Assembly (NCBI GenBank): GCA_018267545.1
Contig: JAFDYG010000529.1
Location: 1-51,922 of the forward strand
Origin: Bacteroidota bacterium
GTDB taxonomy: Bacteria; Bacteroidota; Bacteroidia; Chitinophagales; Chitinophagaceae
DNA length: 51,922 nt
Reading direction: 5' to 3'
Under the pieces are notes generated by a model. That model was given only the letters and a program-made list of their open reading frames with translations. It did not search any database and was not told where the DNA came from. Positions 1-7,623 of the stretch are shown piece by piece; position 1 is the stretch's first letter; each line of letters starts with the position of its first letter. Made by a program: the position numbers and the translations under genes.

Positions 1-186
1 CAATAGTTTCCCCAATTGGTAATAAGAGCCGACCGCCCGGGGGTCATCCGTCAACACTTCCTCCAACAACCGGCGGGCCGTCACCTCATCCCCCAGCTTG
101 CTATATTCCAGCGCCAGGGCATGCTTGGAAAAAGAATCTTTGGGGTCCTTTTGCAGGAATTCCTTCAGTTTTTCAATCCTGTCCAT
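1..186 (-). CDS. TPR-repeat protein, partial (N-terminal 62 residues only)
   Basis: An open frame enters from the left edge on the minus strand and begins at the ATG whose complement is at 184-186. The 62 visible residues start MDRIEKLKEFLQKDPKDS and contain the pattern ALEYSKLGDEVTARRLLEEVL followed by DDPRAVGSYYQLGKLL (the A/L/Y/G/A spacing of tetratricopeptide repeats), so about one and a half TPR units are seen. TPR helices usually serve as protein-binding scaffolds; no partner or role can be read from this fragment. It has no signal peptide, so it is probably cytoplasmic. It is divergent from etfBA. The gene continues beyond the window and its full length is unknown. Confidence 0.7.
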   Translation of the reverse strand, partial: MDRIEKLKEFLQKDPKDSFSKHALALEYSKLGDEVTARRLLEEVLTDDPRAVGSYYQLGKLL

Positions 187-214
187 ACCCGCTATTTTTT
201 TTAATAATTTATTC

Positions 215-243
215 TTGATTTACCCCGCCAAGCCTTATCTTTG
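215..243 (+). promoter_or_regulatory. Predicted Bacteroidota-type promoter of etfBA
   Basis: A TTG at 215-217 is followed after 18 bases by TATCTTTG at 236-243, which fits the Bacteroidota sigma-ABfrB pattern TTG-N17-23-TAnnTTTG. Transcription would begin near 250, leaving a leader of roughly 65-70 bases before etfB at 318. It also lies in the gap divergent from the TPR gene. This is a motif match only. Confidence 0.5.
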
Positions 244-263
244 TTTTAGTTGCATAAACAACT

Positions 264-286
264 TTCGACGAGCCAAGGCCGTCGAA
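264..286 (+). other. Hairpin in the etfB leader
   Basis: TTCGACG (264-270) and CGTCGAA (280-286) are perfect inverted repeats, and inside them GCC-AA-GGC (272-279) extends the helix, leaving one bulged A at 271. The structure falls in the predicted 5' leader of etfBA, about 30 bases upstream of the start codon. It could stabilise the mRNA or bind a protein; it does not match a riboswitch that I recognise. Confidence 0.45.
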
Positions 287-317
287 TATTATATTAGTAA
301 CTTCAAAACGCGAGCCA

Positions 318-1061
318 ATGAAGATCTTAGTTTGCATCAGCAAGACTCCGGATACAACGGCGAAGATAGCCTTCACTCAGAACAATACAAAGTTTGCCAG
401 CGACGGAGTGCAGTGGATCATCAACCCCTATGATGAATGGTACGCCCTCGTCCGGGCCATCGAGCTAAAAGAAAAGGACGCCTCAACGACAGTAGATCTT
501 ATCACCGTAGGTGCAGCAGACACGGAGCCGATCATCCGCAAGGCCCTGGCCATCGGCGGAGACTCCGCCATCCGTGTCAATGCCGACAGCCACGACCCAT
601 TCTATATCGCCAGCCAGATCGCCGAAGTAGCCAAACAAGGCGGCTATGACCTCATCTTTACCGGCAAGGAAACCATCGACTACAACGGCTCCGCTATCGG
701 CGGCATGGTAGCCGAGCTCCTCGACCTACCCTACGTCTCCCTCGCCACGAAGTTCGACCTCGCAGGCTCCACGGCTACCATTGTCCGGGAAACCGAAGGC
801 GGCGAAGAGACCAACGAAGTCAGCCTGCCCCTCGTGGTCAGCTGCCAGAAAGGCGTCGCCGAACAACGCATCCCCAATATGAAAGGCATCATGAGCGCCC
901 GCACCAAACCCCTGAAGGTGGAGGAACCGGCAGCCGTCGAAGCCCTGACCAGCGTTGTCTCCTTCGAGCTGCCGCCCGCCAAGGCCGGCGTAAAGCTGGT
1001 CCCCGCAGACAACCCGGCTGAGCTGATCCGCCTCCTCCACGAAGAGGCCCGCGTATTTTAA
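318..1061 (+). CDS. etfB: Electron transfer flavoprotein beta subunit
   Basis: EtfB is the smaller ETF subunit; it holds AMP and forms the docking surface by which acyl-CoA and related dehydrogenases pass electrons to the FAD in EtfA. The 247 residues match the usual 250 or so. Visible family features are the start MKILVCISKTPDTTAKIAF, the segment DLIFTGKETIDYNGSAIGGMVAELLDLPYVS (around 110-140), and LPLVVSCQKGVAEQRIPN-KGIMSARTKPL (about 170-200). The ATG at 318 gives exactly the family N terminus. EtfA follows after 17 bases, so the two are one operon under the promoter near 215. No electron-transfer dehydrogenase or ETF:quinone oxidoreductase lies next to it, so its donors are encoded elsewhere. 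Confidence 0.95.
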   Translation: MKILVCISKTPDTTAKIAFTQNNTKFASDGVQWIINPYDEWYALVRAIELKEKDASTTVDLITVGAADTEPIIRKALAIGGDSAIRVNADSHDPFYIASQIAEVAKQGGYDLIFTGKETIDYNGSAIGGMVAELLDLPYVSLATKFDLAGSTATIVRETEGGEETNEVSLPLVVSCQKGVAEQRIPNMKGIMSARTKPLKVEEPAAVEALTSVVSFELPPAKAGVKLVPADNPAELIRLLHEEARVF

Positions 1062-1078
1062 TCCATTAAATCCAACTT

Positions 1079-2044
1079 ATGTCAGTATTAATCTTCATAG
1101 ATCATTCAGAAGGGCAAATAAAGAAATCATCCCTCGAAGCCCTCAGCTATGGTTCAGCGCTTGCCGCCCAGCTGGGGACCACGGCGGAAGGCATCCTCCT
1201 CGGCACGGTATCCGCCGACCTCCCTGCCCTAGGCAAATATGGCATCAAAAAAATCCACCAGGCCTCCCAGGACAGCCTGAATGCGCTCGATGCACAGGTA
1301 TATGCGAAGATCATCGCCGACGCCGCAACCGCTACCGGCGCCACCGTGCTCGTCTTCTCCAACAACTTTAGCGGCAAGGCCATCGCCCCCCGCGTTTCCG
1401 TCCGTCTAAAAGCCGGTTTGGTCACTGGAGCAGTCGCCCTGCCCGAAACTTCCAATGGATTTGTCGTAAAGAAAAACGTCTTTTCGGGTAAGGCTTTTGC
1501 CCACATCGGCCTAAGCAGCCCCATAAAGGTGATTGCCCTCAATCCTAACAGTTACGCCATAAAAGAAGGAGAAGGAACAGCCGAAATCGCCCCCCTCTCC
1601 GTCAGCGCACCCGCCTCCAGGGTAAAGGTCACCAACGCAACCGTCGCCTCCGGCGAAGTCCCCCTTACTGAAGCCGAGCTCGTCGTCAGCGGCGGCCGGG
1701 GTCTCAAGGGACCCGAAAACTGGGGATTGGTTGAAGACCTGGCGAAAGCGCTGGGCGCAGCCACCGCCTGCAGCCGCCCCGTCGCGGACGCCCACTGGCG
1801 CCCCCACCACGAGCACGTCGGTCAGACGGGCATAGCTATTGCACCAAATCTCTATATCGCCATCGGGATCTCCGGTGCCATCCAGCACCTTGCAGGAGTG
1901 AACCGTAGCAAGGTCATCGTTGTTATCAACAAGGACCCGGAAGCACCGTTCTTCAAAGCAGCCGATTATGGCATTGTGGGGGATGCGTTTGAAGTAGTGC
2001 CCAAAATGACGGAAGCCGTAAAGAAACTGAAAGGGATAGCTTAA
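1079..2044 (+). CDS. etfA: Electron transfer flavoprotein alpha subunit
   Basis: EtfA carries the redox FAD and passes electrons on towards the quinone pool. The 321-residue length is typical. The N-terminal domain (about 1-190) is EtfB-like. The C-terminal FAD domain is clear: VVSGGRGLKGPENW (about 203-216), a long AMP/flavin-binding stretch with SRPVADAHWRPHHEHVGQTG (about 235-255), LYIAIGISGAIQHLAG (about 260-275) and VVINKDPEAPFFKAADYGIVGD (about 283-304). The start at 1079 lies 17 bases after etfB; a strong hairpin follows the stop codon. The heterodimer would act in the cytoplasm in fatty-acid or amino-acid oxidation. Confidence 0.95.
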   Translation: MSVLIFIDHSEGQIKKSSLEALSYGSALAAQLGTTAEGILLGTVSADLPALGKYGIKKIHQASQDSLNALDAQVYAKIIADAATATGATVLVFSNNFSGKAIAPRVSVRLKAGLVTGAVALPETSNGFVVKKNVFSGKAFAHIGLSSPIKVIALNPNSYAIKEGEGTAEIAPLSVSAPASRVKVTNATVASGEVPLTEAELVVSGGRGLKGPENWGLVEDLAKALGAATACSRPVADAHWRPHHEHVGQTGIAIAPNLYIAIGISGAIQHLAGVNRSKVIVVINKDPEAPFFKAADYGIVGDAFEVVPKMTEAVKKLKGIA

Positions 2045-2069
2045 AAGCTGACACCTAGTACATTAAAAT

Positions 2070-2110
2070 AGACCCCGCTCGATTTTTTCATTCTGAGCGG
2101 GGTCTGTTTA
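2070..2110 (+). terminator. Hairpin terminator after etfBA
   Basis: AGACCCCGCTC (2070-2080) pairs perfectly with GAGCGGGGTCT (2095-2105) around a 14-base loop, starting 26 bases after the etfA stop. The T tract after it is short and mixed (GTTTATTT), so it may be a weak intrinsic terminator. Confidence 0.6.
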
Positions 2111-2144
2111 TTTAAAAAAATGCCTTAGTTTCGTGTATTATTTT

Positions 2145-2750
2145 ATGAAGAAGATAGAACTGGAAATAGTGGCTTTGTCACACAGTATAACGCAGACCCA
2201 TTCCTATGCGGTCGTACTGGGCGAAGTGAATGGCTTAAGACGCCTACCCATTGTGATCGGGGGATTTGAGGCTCAGGCAATTGCCGTGGCTCTCGAAAAA
2301 ATGCACCCCAGCCGTCCCCTGACGCACGATCTCATGAAGAACTTTATGAGCGCCTTTACCATCGACCTGCAGGAAATCATCATCTGTGACCTGCAAGAAG
2401 GTATTTTCTATTCCAAGCTGGTCTGTGTCAGTGAACATGACACAGTAGAAATCGACTCCCGGACTTCCGACGCGCTGGCCCTTGCCGTCCGCTTCGGCTG
2501 CCCCATCTTCACCTACGAACACATCCTCGATAGCGCCGGCATCCTCATGGAAGACAGCTCTTCCAAAAAGAAAAAGCCCAGCACAGCTACGGCTACCGTC
2601 TCCACCACCGAAGGCGGCTCGCGGGAAGACCTGAAGGCCCTTTCGATGGACGACCTTACCTCCCTGCTCAACGAAGTCCTCGAACAGGAAGACTACATTC
2701 GCGCTATTGCCATCCGGGATGAGATCAATAGCCGGCGTAAAACCCGGTGA
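2145..2750 (+). CDS. Bifunctional nuclease family protein with C-terminal UVR domain
   Basis: This is a DUF151 bifunctional nuclease-like protein. The core (about 1-135) has LPIVIGGFEAQAIAVALE (about 33-50), PLTHDLMKNFM, and IDSRTSDALALAVRFGCPIF (about 107-126), which are the conserved family blocks. After a Lys/Ser-rich linker, the end EDLKALSMDDLTSLLNEVLE with the following AIRDEINSRRK matches a UVR motif, the UvrB/UvrC-type interaction helix pair. The first reading-frame codon at 2133 is GTG, but the ATG at 2145 gives the usual MKKIELEIVAL start. In the family the protein is linked to DNA or RNA cleavage, but its physiological role is poorly known. The stop overlaps the ispE start (TGATG at 2748), so the two are translationally coupled. 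Confidence 0.88.
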   Translation: MKKIELEIVALSHSITQTHSYAVVLGEVNGLRRLPIVIGGFEAQAIAVALEKMHPSRPLTHDLMKNFMSAFTIDLQEIIICDLQEGIFYSKLVCVSEHDTVEIDSRTSDALALAVRFGCPIFTYEHILDSAGILMEDSSSKKKKPSTATATVSTTEGGSREDLKALSMDDLTSLLNEVLEQEDYIRAIAIRDEINSRRKTR

Positions 2751-3583
2751 TGATACTGTTCCCCAATTGCAAGATCAACCTGGGTCTCCGAATCCTCCGC
2801 AAACGCGAGGACGGCTATCACGACCTGGAAACCCTCTTCTTCCCCCTTGGCATCAAAGACGTCCTGGAAATCAACCGGAGCACGGAGCTGACTTTTACCG
2901 CTTACGGCGCCCCCATCCCGGGCGATGAGAGCACCAATCTTTGCCTGAAAGCCTACCACCTCCTAAAAAAAGATTTCCCTACCCTCCCTCCCATACACAT
3001 CCATCTGTATAAGCATATTCCCATCGGCGCCGGCCTCGGCGGCGGCTCCTCCGACGGTGCCTTCACGCTGGTCTCCCTTAACCAGCAGTTTCACCTGCAG
3101 CTGACTACCCCCCAGCTCCTCGACTACGCTGTACAGCTAGGCAGCGACTGCCCCTTCTTTATCCTCAACACCCCGCACCTCGGCAGCGGCCGCGGAGAAC
3201 AGTTAGAACCCATCGACCTGGACCTGAAAGGATCCAAAATCGTCCTCATCAACCCAAAAATTCACATCAGCACCGCCCGCGCCTTTTCCCTTTGTAAGCC
3301 CACTCCCACAGGCCCATCGATAAAAGACATTATCCGCCAGCCCATCCAATCCTGGCGTGACACGCTGATCAACGACTTCGAAGAACCCGTCTTCAGGATG
3401 CACCCCGAGCTCCGCACCATCAAAGAAACCCTCTACGCACAAGGTGCCCTTTACGCCGCCCTCACCGGCAGCGGCTCCAGCCTCTTCGGCATCTTCCGCG
3501 CCACCAGCAGCCCAGAGCTCCTTTCCCATCCCACCACCAGCGAGCTCCCTTCCCATTTTGAAAAATTTGAGTTATCTTGCTGA
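2750..3583 (+). CDS. ispE: 4-diphosphocytidyl-2-C-methyl-D-erythritol kinase
   Basis: IspE phosphorylates CDP-methylerythritol with ATP, the fourth step of the MEP isoprenoid pathway, in the cytoplasm. The GHMP-kinase ATP loop is clear as PIGAGLGGGSSDGAFTL (about residues 88-104), and the start region FPNCKINLGLRILRKREDGYHDLET (about 3-27) is the classical IspE substrate motif with the catalytic-lysine region. A C-terminal glycine-rich motif ALTGSGSSLFGIF (about 236-248) completes the fold. The 277 residues are normal. The ATG at 2750 shares a base with the TGA of the preceding nuclease gene. The end of the protein (after about 250) is Pro/Ser/His-rich and looks poorly conserved. Confidence 0.95.
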   Translation: MILFPNCKINLGLRILRKREDGYHDLETLFFPLGIKDVLEINRSTELTFTAYGAPIPGDESTNLCLKAYHLLKKDFPTLPPIHIHLYKHIPIGAGLGGGSSDGAFTLVSLNQQFHLQLTTPQLLDYAVQLGSDCPFFILNTPHLGSGRGEQLEPIDLDLKGSKIVLINPKIHISTARAFSLCKPTPTGPSIKDIIRQPIQSWRDTLINDFEEPVFRMHPELRTIKETLYAQGALYAALTGSGSSLFGIFRATSSPELLSHPTTSELPSHFEKFELSC

Positions 3584-3594
3584 AAATTTCAGCA
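3578..3594. promoter_or_regulatory. Perfect 17-bp palindrome at the end of ispE
   Basis: TGCTGAAAATTTCAGCA has two perfect 8-base arms around one central base. It overlaps the ispE stop codon and lies about 120 bases upstream of rocD. The tiny centre makes it more like a dimeric-protein operator than a terminator; no T tract follows. Which regulator binds is unknown. Confidence 0.35.
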
Positions 3595-3711
3595 CATCTT
3601 CTCTCACCCTTCCATATGCTTCCTGGGTCAAAATCTTGACTTCCTCGATCACCACTAGTGACGATATCGCCCCTGTTATCCCCGATTTTCTTACCCCAAA
3701 GCATTTCACTT

Positions 3712-4959
3712 ATGGCATCCACCGCAACACCAGCGTCATTGACGAATAAGTCCCGCGTTTACCTGGAACTGGAAGAAAAATACAACGCCCATAACTATCA
3801 CCCCCTCCCCGTCGTCCTCGAACGCGGGTCCGGCGTCTTCGTCTGGGACGTCGACGGCAAACGCTATTTCGATTGCCTCAGCGGCTATTCCGCAGTCAAC
3901 CAGGGCCACTGTCATCCCCGCATCATCGAAGCCCTGACCGAACAGGCCAGTCGCCTCACCCTGACCTCCCGCGCCTTTCACAGCAACCTGCTGGGAGAAT
4001 ACGGACAATATATCACCCACTACTTCGGCTACGAAAAGGTCCTTCCCATGAATACCGGCGTAGAAGCCGTAGAGACCGCCATCAAGCTCTGCCGCCGCTG
4101 GGGCTACCAGGTCAAGGGCATCCCCGAAAACCAGGCGAAGATCATCGTCTGTGCGGACAATTTCCACGGCCGTACCTCCACCGTCATCTCCTTTAGCACC
4201 GACGCCGAATCCAACCGGCAGTTCGGTCCCTATACACCCGGCTTTATCATCATTCCCTATAACGATAGCGCCGCCCTCGCCAAAGCCCTCCAGGACCCAC
4301 ACGTCGCAGGTTTCCTCGTCGAGCCCATCCAGGGCGAAGCCGGCGTAGTCGTCCCCAGCCCCGGCTACCTCCGCCAGGCCAGAGACGGCTGCACACAAGC
4401 GCGCGTCCTGTTCATCGGCGACGAGATCCAAACAGGCCTCGGCCGTACCGGCCGCATGCTGGCCTGTGACCACGAAGACGTCAGGCCCGACATTCTCATC
4501 CTGGGTAAAGCGCTAAGCGGTGGCGTATTACCGGTATCCGCCGTCCTCTCCGACGACGAGATCATGCTCACCATCCGCCCCGGAGAGCATGGCTCGACCT
4601 ACGGCGGCAATCCCCTCGCCTGCAAAGTGGCCATGACCGCCCTCCAGGTATTGAAGGACGAAAAACTGACCGAAAATGCAGCCGTGCTCGGCGAACTCTT
4701 CCGCCAGGAGCTCGACAACCTCCAGTCACCTTATATAAGCCTGGTCCGCGGAAAAGGCCTGCTCAACGCCATCGTCATCGACCACCCCAAGCCCGATGCA
4801 GCCTGGGACCTCTGCCTCGCGCTAAAAGACAACGGCCTGCTCGCCAAACCCACCCACGGCGACAAGATCCGCCTGGCGCCACCCCTGGTGATCACGCGGG
4901 ACCAAATCCATGAATGCATCGACATCCTGAAAGAAAGTTTAAAAGTGCTAGCTTTATAG
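3712..4959 (+). CDS. rocD: Ornithine-oxo-acid aminotransferase
   Basis: RocD transfers the delta-amino group of ornithine to 2-oxoglutarate, giving glutamate semialdehyde, a step in arginine and ornithine breakdown and in proline formation. It is a class-III PLP aminotransferase: the start [20 protein letters not shown] and [23 protein letters not shown] are diagnostic of ornithine aminotransferase rather than ArgD. Further blocks are [20 protein letters not shown] (about 108-127), [13 protein letters not shown] (about 231-243) and the PLP-lysine segment [15 protein letters not shown] (about 259-273). The ATG at 3712 is preferred over upstream in-frame starts because the earlier stretch is low-quality sequence. 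The 415-residue length is normal. A VIT-type transporter follows after one base, so co-transcription is likely. Confidence 0.93.
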   Translation: MASTATPASLTNKSRVYLELEEKYNAHNYHPLPVVLERGSGVFVWDVDGKRYFDCLSGYSAVNQGHCHPRIIEALTEQASRLTLTSRAFHSNLLGEYGQYITHYFGYEKVLPMNTGVEAVETAIKLCRRWGYQVKGIPENQAKIIVCADNFHGRTSTVISFSTDAESNRQFGPYTPGFIIIPYNDSAALAKALQDPHVAGFLVEPIQGEAGVVVPSPGYLRQARDGCTQARVLFIGDEIQTGLGRTGRMLACDHEDVRPDILILGKALSGGVLPVSAVLSDDEIMLTIRPGEHGSTYGGNPLACKVAMTALQVLKDEKLTENAAVLGELFRQELDNLQSPYISLVRGKGLLNAIVIDHPKPDAAWDLCLALKDNGLLAKPTHGDKIRLAPPLVITRDQIHECIDILKESLKVLAL

Positions 4960-4960
4960 A

Positions 4961-5689
4961 ATGAGCACCCCAATGAACACCCCGTCCCCCGCACATACGC
5001 ACGTCGAACAGCACATGCAGAGCTCGGCCATCCTGACCGACATCGTCATCGGCATGTCCGACGGGCTGACCGTCCCCTTCGCACTAGCAGCCGGCCTTAG
5101 CGGCGCCGTCCCCCAAAGCCAGCACCACCTCATCTGGATCGCCGGCCTGGCAGAAATAGCCGCCGGCTCCATCGCCATGGGCCTGGGAGGCTACCTGGCA
5201 GGCAGAACCGAAGTAGACCACTATAATTCCGAGCTGAAACGTGAATACGAAGAAGTCGCCAGCGTGCCCGACCGCGAACGCGAAGAAGTCCGGGAGTTCT
5301 TCTCCAACCTGGGCCTCAGCAAGGACCTACAGGAACAGGCCGTCGACGAAATGACAAAAGACAAGGACAAATGGGTCGACTTCATGATGAAATACGAGCT
5401 GGGCCTCGACAAGCCCGACCCACAGCGCGCCCGAAAAAGCGCGTTCAATATCGGAGTATCTTATATAATAGGCGGACTGATTCCCCTTAGCCCCTATTTC
5501 TTTACCAGCGACGGTATCACCGGCCTAAAGCTCTCGGCCGTCATCACCCTCTGCTGTCTCTTTGTATTTGGCTATTTCAAGAGTAAAATGACCGGCGTCC
5601 ACCCCCTGGGCGGCGCCATTCGCGTCATGGTCATCGGCGCACTGGCCGCAGGCTGCGCCTTCGCCGTCGCCCGCATGATCCAATTCTAG
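4961..5689 (+). CDS. VIT1/CCC1-family Fe/Mn transporter
   Basis: This integral membrane protein belongs to the VIT1/CCC1 family that exports or stores Fe2+ or Mn2+. SSAILTDIVIGMSDGLTVPFALAAGLSGAV (about 22-51) is the conserved first membrane helix with the substrate-binding Asp/Met pattern. A second helix (about 58-80) ends in GGYLAGRTEVDHY. A charged cytoplasmic segment (about 85-150, many Glu, with FFSNLGLSKDLQEQAVDEM) corresponds to the metal-collecting helices, and three more membrane helices fill 160-242. The 242 residues are typical. It begins one base after rocD. Its stop and that of the convergent downstream gene are interlocked on the palindrome CTAG (5686-5689). Confidence 0.88.
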   Translation: MSTPMNTPSPAHTHVEQHMQSSAILTDIVIGMSDGLTVPFALAAGLSGAVPQSQHHLIWIAGLAEIAAGSIAMGLGGYLAGRTEVDHYNSELKREYEEVASVPDREREEVREFFSNLGLSKDLQEQAVDEMTKDKDKWVDFMMKYELGLDKPDPQRARKSAFNIGVSYIIGGLIPLSPYFFTSDGITGLKLSAVITLCCLFVFGYFKSKMTGVHPLGGAIRVMVIGALAAGCAFAVARMIQF

Positions 5690-6087
5690 CCTTCCGCCTT
5701 ATCCTCCTTCACAGGTATGTTAGGCAGCCAGGAGGCCACCACGCCGATCACCGACAACACCAATACCAGCCAAAGGCCAATCCGCCGTTCGGGACAGATC
5801 CCCCTGTAGCAAGCGGCATAAAGAATAAACGACTTGATCGCAAACGCAACACACATAGCCGTTACGAAGATATTAGCCCTCTTAGCCCCAATCTTAGGAA
5901 TAAGAAAAAGCACGATCTCGATAACCGCAAAAAAGATCAAGATCTTCCCCGGCCGCCCATAGCGATTCAGCTCCGAGAAGAATCCCGTAAACTCCTTATT
6001 CAAATCCGGGTAATAAGCCCAGGGCATAAAACAAGCGCCAACCAGCAGCAAGGCCGCCGCAACGCCAATCCATTGCGAATACTTCAT
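5686..6087 (-). CDS. Four-helix membrane protein of unknown function
   Basis: The 133-residue protein has four hydrophobic stretches: about 5-25 (WIGVAAALLLVGACFMPWAY), 48-66, 72-92 and 103-123, with a short charged tail ending KEDKAEG. The region after helix 1 (YYPDLNKEFTGFFSELNRYG) is probably extracytoplasmic. A Cys-containing loop CYRGICPERR lies between helices 3 and 4. I do not recognise a named family, though small proteins of this layout are common in Bacteroidota. It is transcribed alone, 34 bases downstream of the pduO stop codon, and may be the last gene of the cobalamin operon. No function is proposed. Confidence 0.65.
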   Translation of the reverse strand: MKYSQWIGVAAALLLVGACFMPWAYYPDLNKEFTGFFSELNRYGRPGKILIFFAVIEIVLFLIPKIGAKRANIFVTAMCVAFAIKSFILYAACYRGICPERRIGLWLVLVLSVIGVVASWLPNIPVKEDKAEG

Positions 6088-6121
6088 ATATAGATTAGTT
6101 CCAGGGCGTAAAGATACACCC

Positions 6122-6694
6122 TCAGCTCTTAAAGCGCTTATACAAAAATAGCTGCCACTTCTCCTCCGCTACCCCCGCCTTGTCCATTTCAGCCCGGGCC
6201 AGGGTAAAGAACAGATCCGACAGCCGGTTGATATAGGCAGCGATATAATCATCTACCGCATCCTCCTTCATCAACGAAACCAATAACCGCTCGCCCCTCC
6301 GCATCTGCGTCCTTACCACATGACACAACGCCGAGATCTCGTTGCCTCCCGGCAACAGGAAATAATCCGAAGGCGAGGTCATAGCCCCTTCCAGCTCGTC
6401 GATCCACTGCTCGCAAAACTCCGCCCCATCGACAGGTCTCGCATTGGTATTCTCTTTCTTCGTATCGGACGGACGCGCTAAATGCGACATCATATCCATC
6501 ATGTCCTTCTGAATCCGGTGGAGACGAGCCTGCCACGGGTGCTCCGCCCCCAGCTTTACCCGCAGGAGCCCGATCGTAGAATTTACCTCGTCCAGCGTCC
6601 CGACACACTCGACCCGGGTATCATCCTTGTATACCCGCTTCCCGCCAAAAAGCCCCGTCATCCCTTTATCCCCTTTCTTAGTGTATATCTTCAT
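6122..6694 (-). CDS. pduO: Cob(I)yrinic acid a,c-diamide adenosyltransferase, PduO type
   Basis: This enzyme transfers the 5'-deoxyadenosyl group of ATP to Co(I) corrinoids, making the coenzyme form. The N-terminal ATP-binding block YTKKGDKGMTGLFGGKRVYK (about 4-23) with TRVECVGTLDEVNSTIGLLR (about 27-46) is diagnostic of the PduO family, as is the C-terminal Arg-rich helix CHVVRTQMRRGERLLV (about 127-142). The 190-residue length is normal. Its ATG overlaps the TGA of cbiB in an ATGA junction, so it is the fifth gene of a tightly coupled cobalamin operon. A stop at 6122 lies 34 bases before the next gene on the same strand. Confidence 0.95.
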   Translation of the reverse strand: MKIYTKKGDKGMTGLFGGKRVYKDDTRVECVGTLDEVNSTIGLLRVKLGAEHPWQARLHRIQKDMMDMMSHLARPSDTKKENTNARPVDGAEFCEQWIDELEGAMTSPSDYFLLPGGNEISALCHVVRTQMRRGERLLVSLMKEDAVDDYIAAYINRLSDLFFTLARAEMDKAGVAEEKWQLFLYKRFKS

Positions 6695-7623
6695 ATTAAA
6701 AATATTAAAGTTATCGCCGCAACGACGAGCGCCGTCACGGCATGATTGATGTATACAACATACGCAAATTGCTTATGCTCGATCATCCTATCCGTCTCGC
6801 CGATATAAGGCTTTTCGACCAATACCCCGCCATAGGTATTCGGTCCTCCAAACCGGCAATCCAAAATACCCGCAAGCGCCGCCTCCGGATAACCCGAGTT
6901 GGGTGAAGCGTGCTTCGCCCCATATCGCACGACAAACCGCCACCCTCGCCCACTCCCCGTAACCAGGACCATCAGCCAGGCCGTAATCCTGGCCGGGATC
7001 AGATTAGCTACGTCATCCAGCCTGGCCGCAAATCGACCAAACATCCGATACGGCTCCCGCTTGTACCCAATCATCGAATCCAGCGTATTTATCATCTTAT
7101 ACAGCATCATCGCCGGCACACCCCCGATCGCATAAAAAAATAGCGGAGCAATGACCCCGTCGCTCAAATTCTCCGACATCGACTCCAACACGGCTATCCG
7201 CACCTGCTGAGCCGAAAGAAACGCCGTATCCCTTCCCACAATCCAGGACAGCCGGCTTCGGCCGGCGTCGAGTCCTTCTCTTTGCAGCGTGTCGAAGACG
7301 GCCCACCCCTCCTGCAAGAGACTCCTGTTTGCCAGCGAAAAGAAGACTCCGATACTCGCAGCAATATAGTAAGCCGGCATCCAAAGCCGCTCCAATTCTC
7401 TCAATAAGAAAAAACACCCCGCATACGTCCCGCCGCAAAGCACCAGCGTCAACAGCATCCCTTTGACAAATCTCCCTCCTCCCCTGTTCAGTCCCTCCGT
7501 CCCCTTCCGTATCAGCCCTCCAAACAGCCGCACCGGATGCGGCCAGCTGCGCGGGTCGCCCAGCAACAGATCGGCGGCATAGCCGGCCAGTAACGGAATG
7601 ATTATAATCCAGTTTGGGTGCAT
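6691..7623 (-). CDS. cbiB: Adenosylcobinamide-phosphate synthase
   Basis: CbiB (also called CobD in the aerobic nomenclature) is an inner-membrane enzyme joining aminopropanol phosphate to adenosylcobyric acid. The 310 residues from the ATG at 7623 start with LLAGYAADLLLGDPRSWPHPVRLFGGLI (about 8-35), the signature of the family. Several membrane helices follow (about 50-75, 82-102, 185-200 and near the C terminus), and NTLDSMIGYKREPYRMFGRFAARLDDVANLIPARITA (about 173-210) and SPNSGYPEAALAGIL (about 235-250) are further conserved blocks. An in-frame codon 16 residues further upstream would add sequence not seen in the family. It overlaps cobD by 22 bases and pduO by 4. Confidence 0.95.
   Translation of the reverse strand: MHPNWIIIIPLLAGYAADLLLGDPRSWPHPVRLFGGLIRKGTEGLNRGGGRFVKGMLLTLVLCGGTYAGCFFLLRELERLWMPAYYIAASIGVFFSLANRSLLQEGWAVFDTLQREGLDAGRSRLSWIVGRDTAFLSAQQVRIAVLESMSENLSDGVIAPLFFYAIGGVPAMMLYKMINTLDSMIGYKREPYRMFGRFAARLDDVANLIPARITAWLMVLVTGSGRGWRFVVRYGAKHASPNSGYPEAALAGILDCRFGGPNTYGGVLVEKPYIGETDRMIEHKQFAYVVYINHAVTALVVAAITLIFLI

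Noticed and set aside
3736-4473. A 245-residue minus-strand frame opposite rocD
   Set aside because: rocD has complete PLP motifs; the antisense product is Gly/Asp/Val-rich without motifs.
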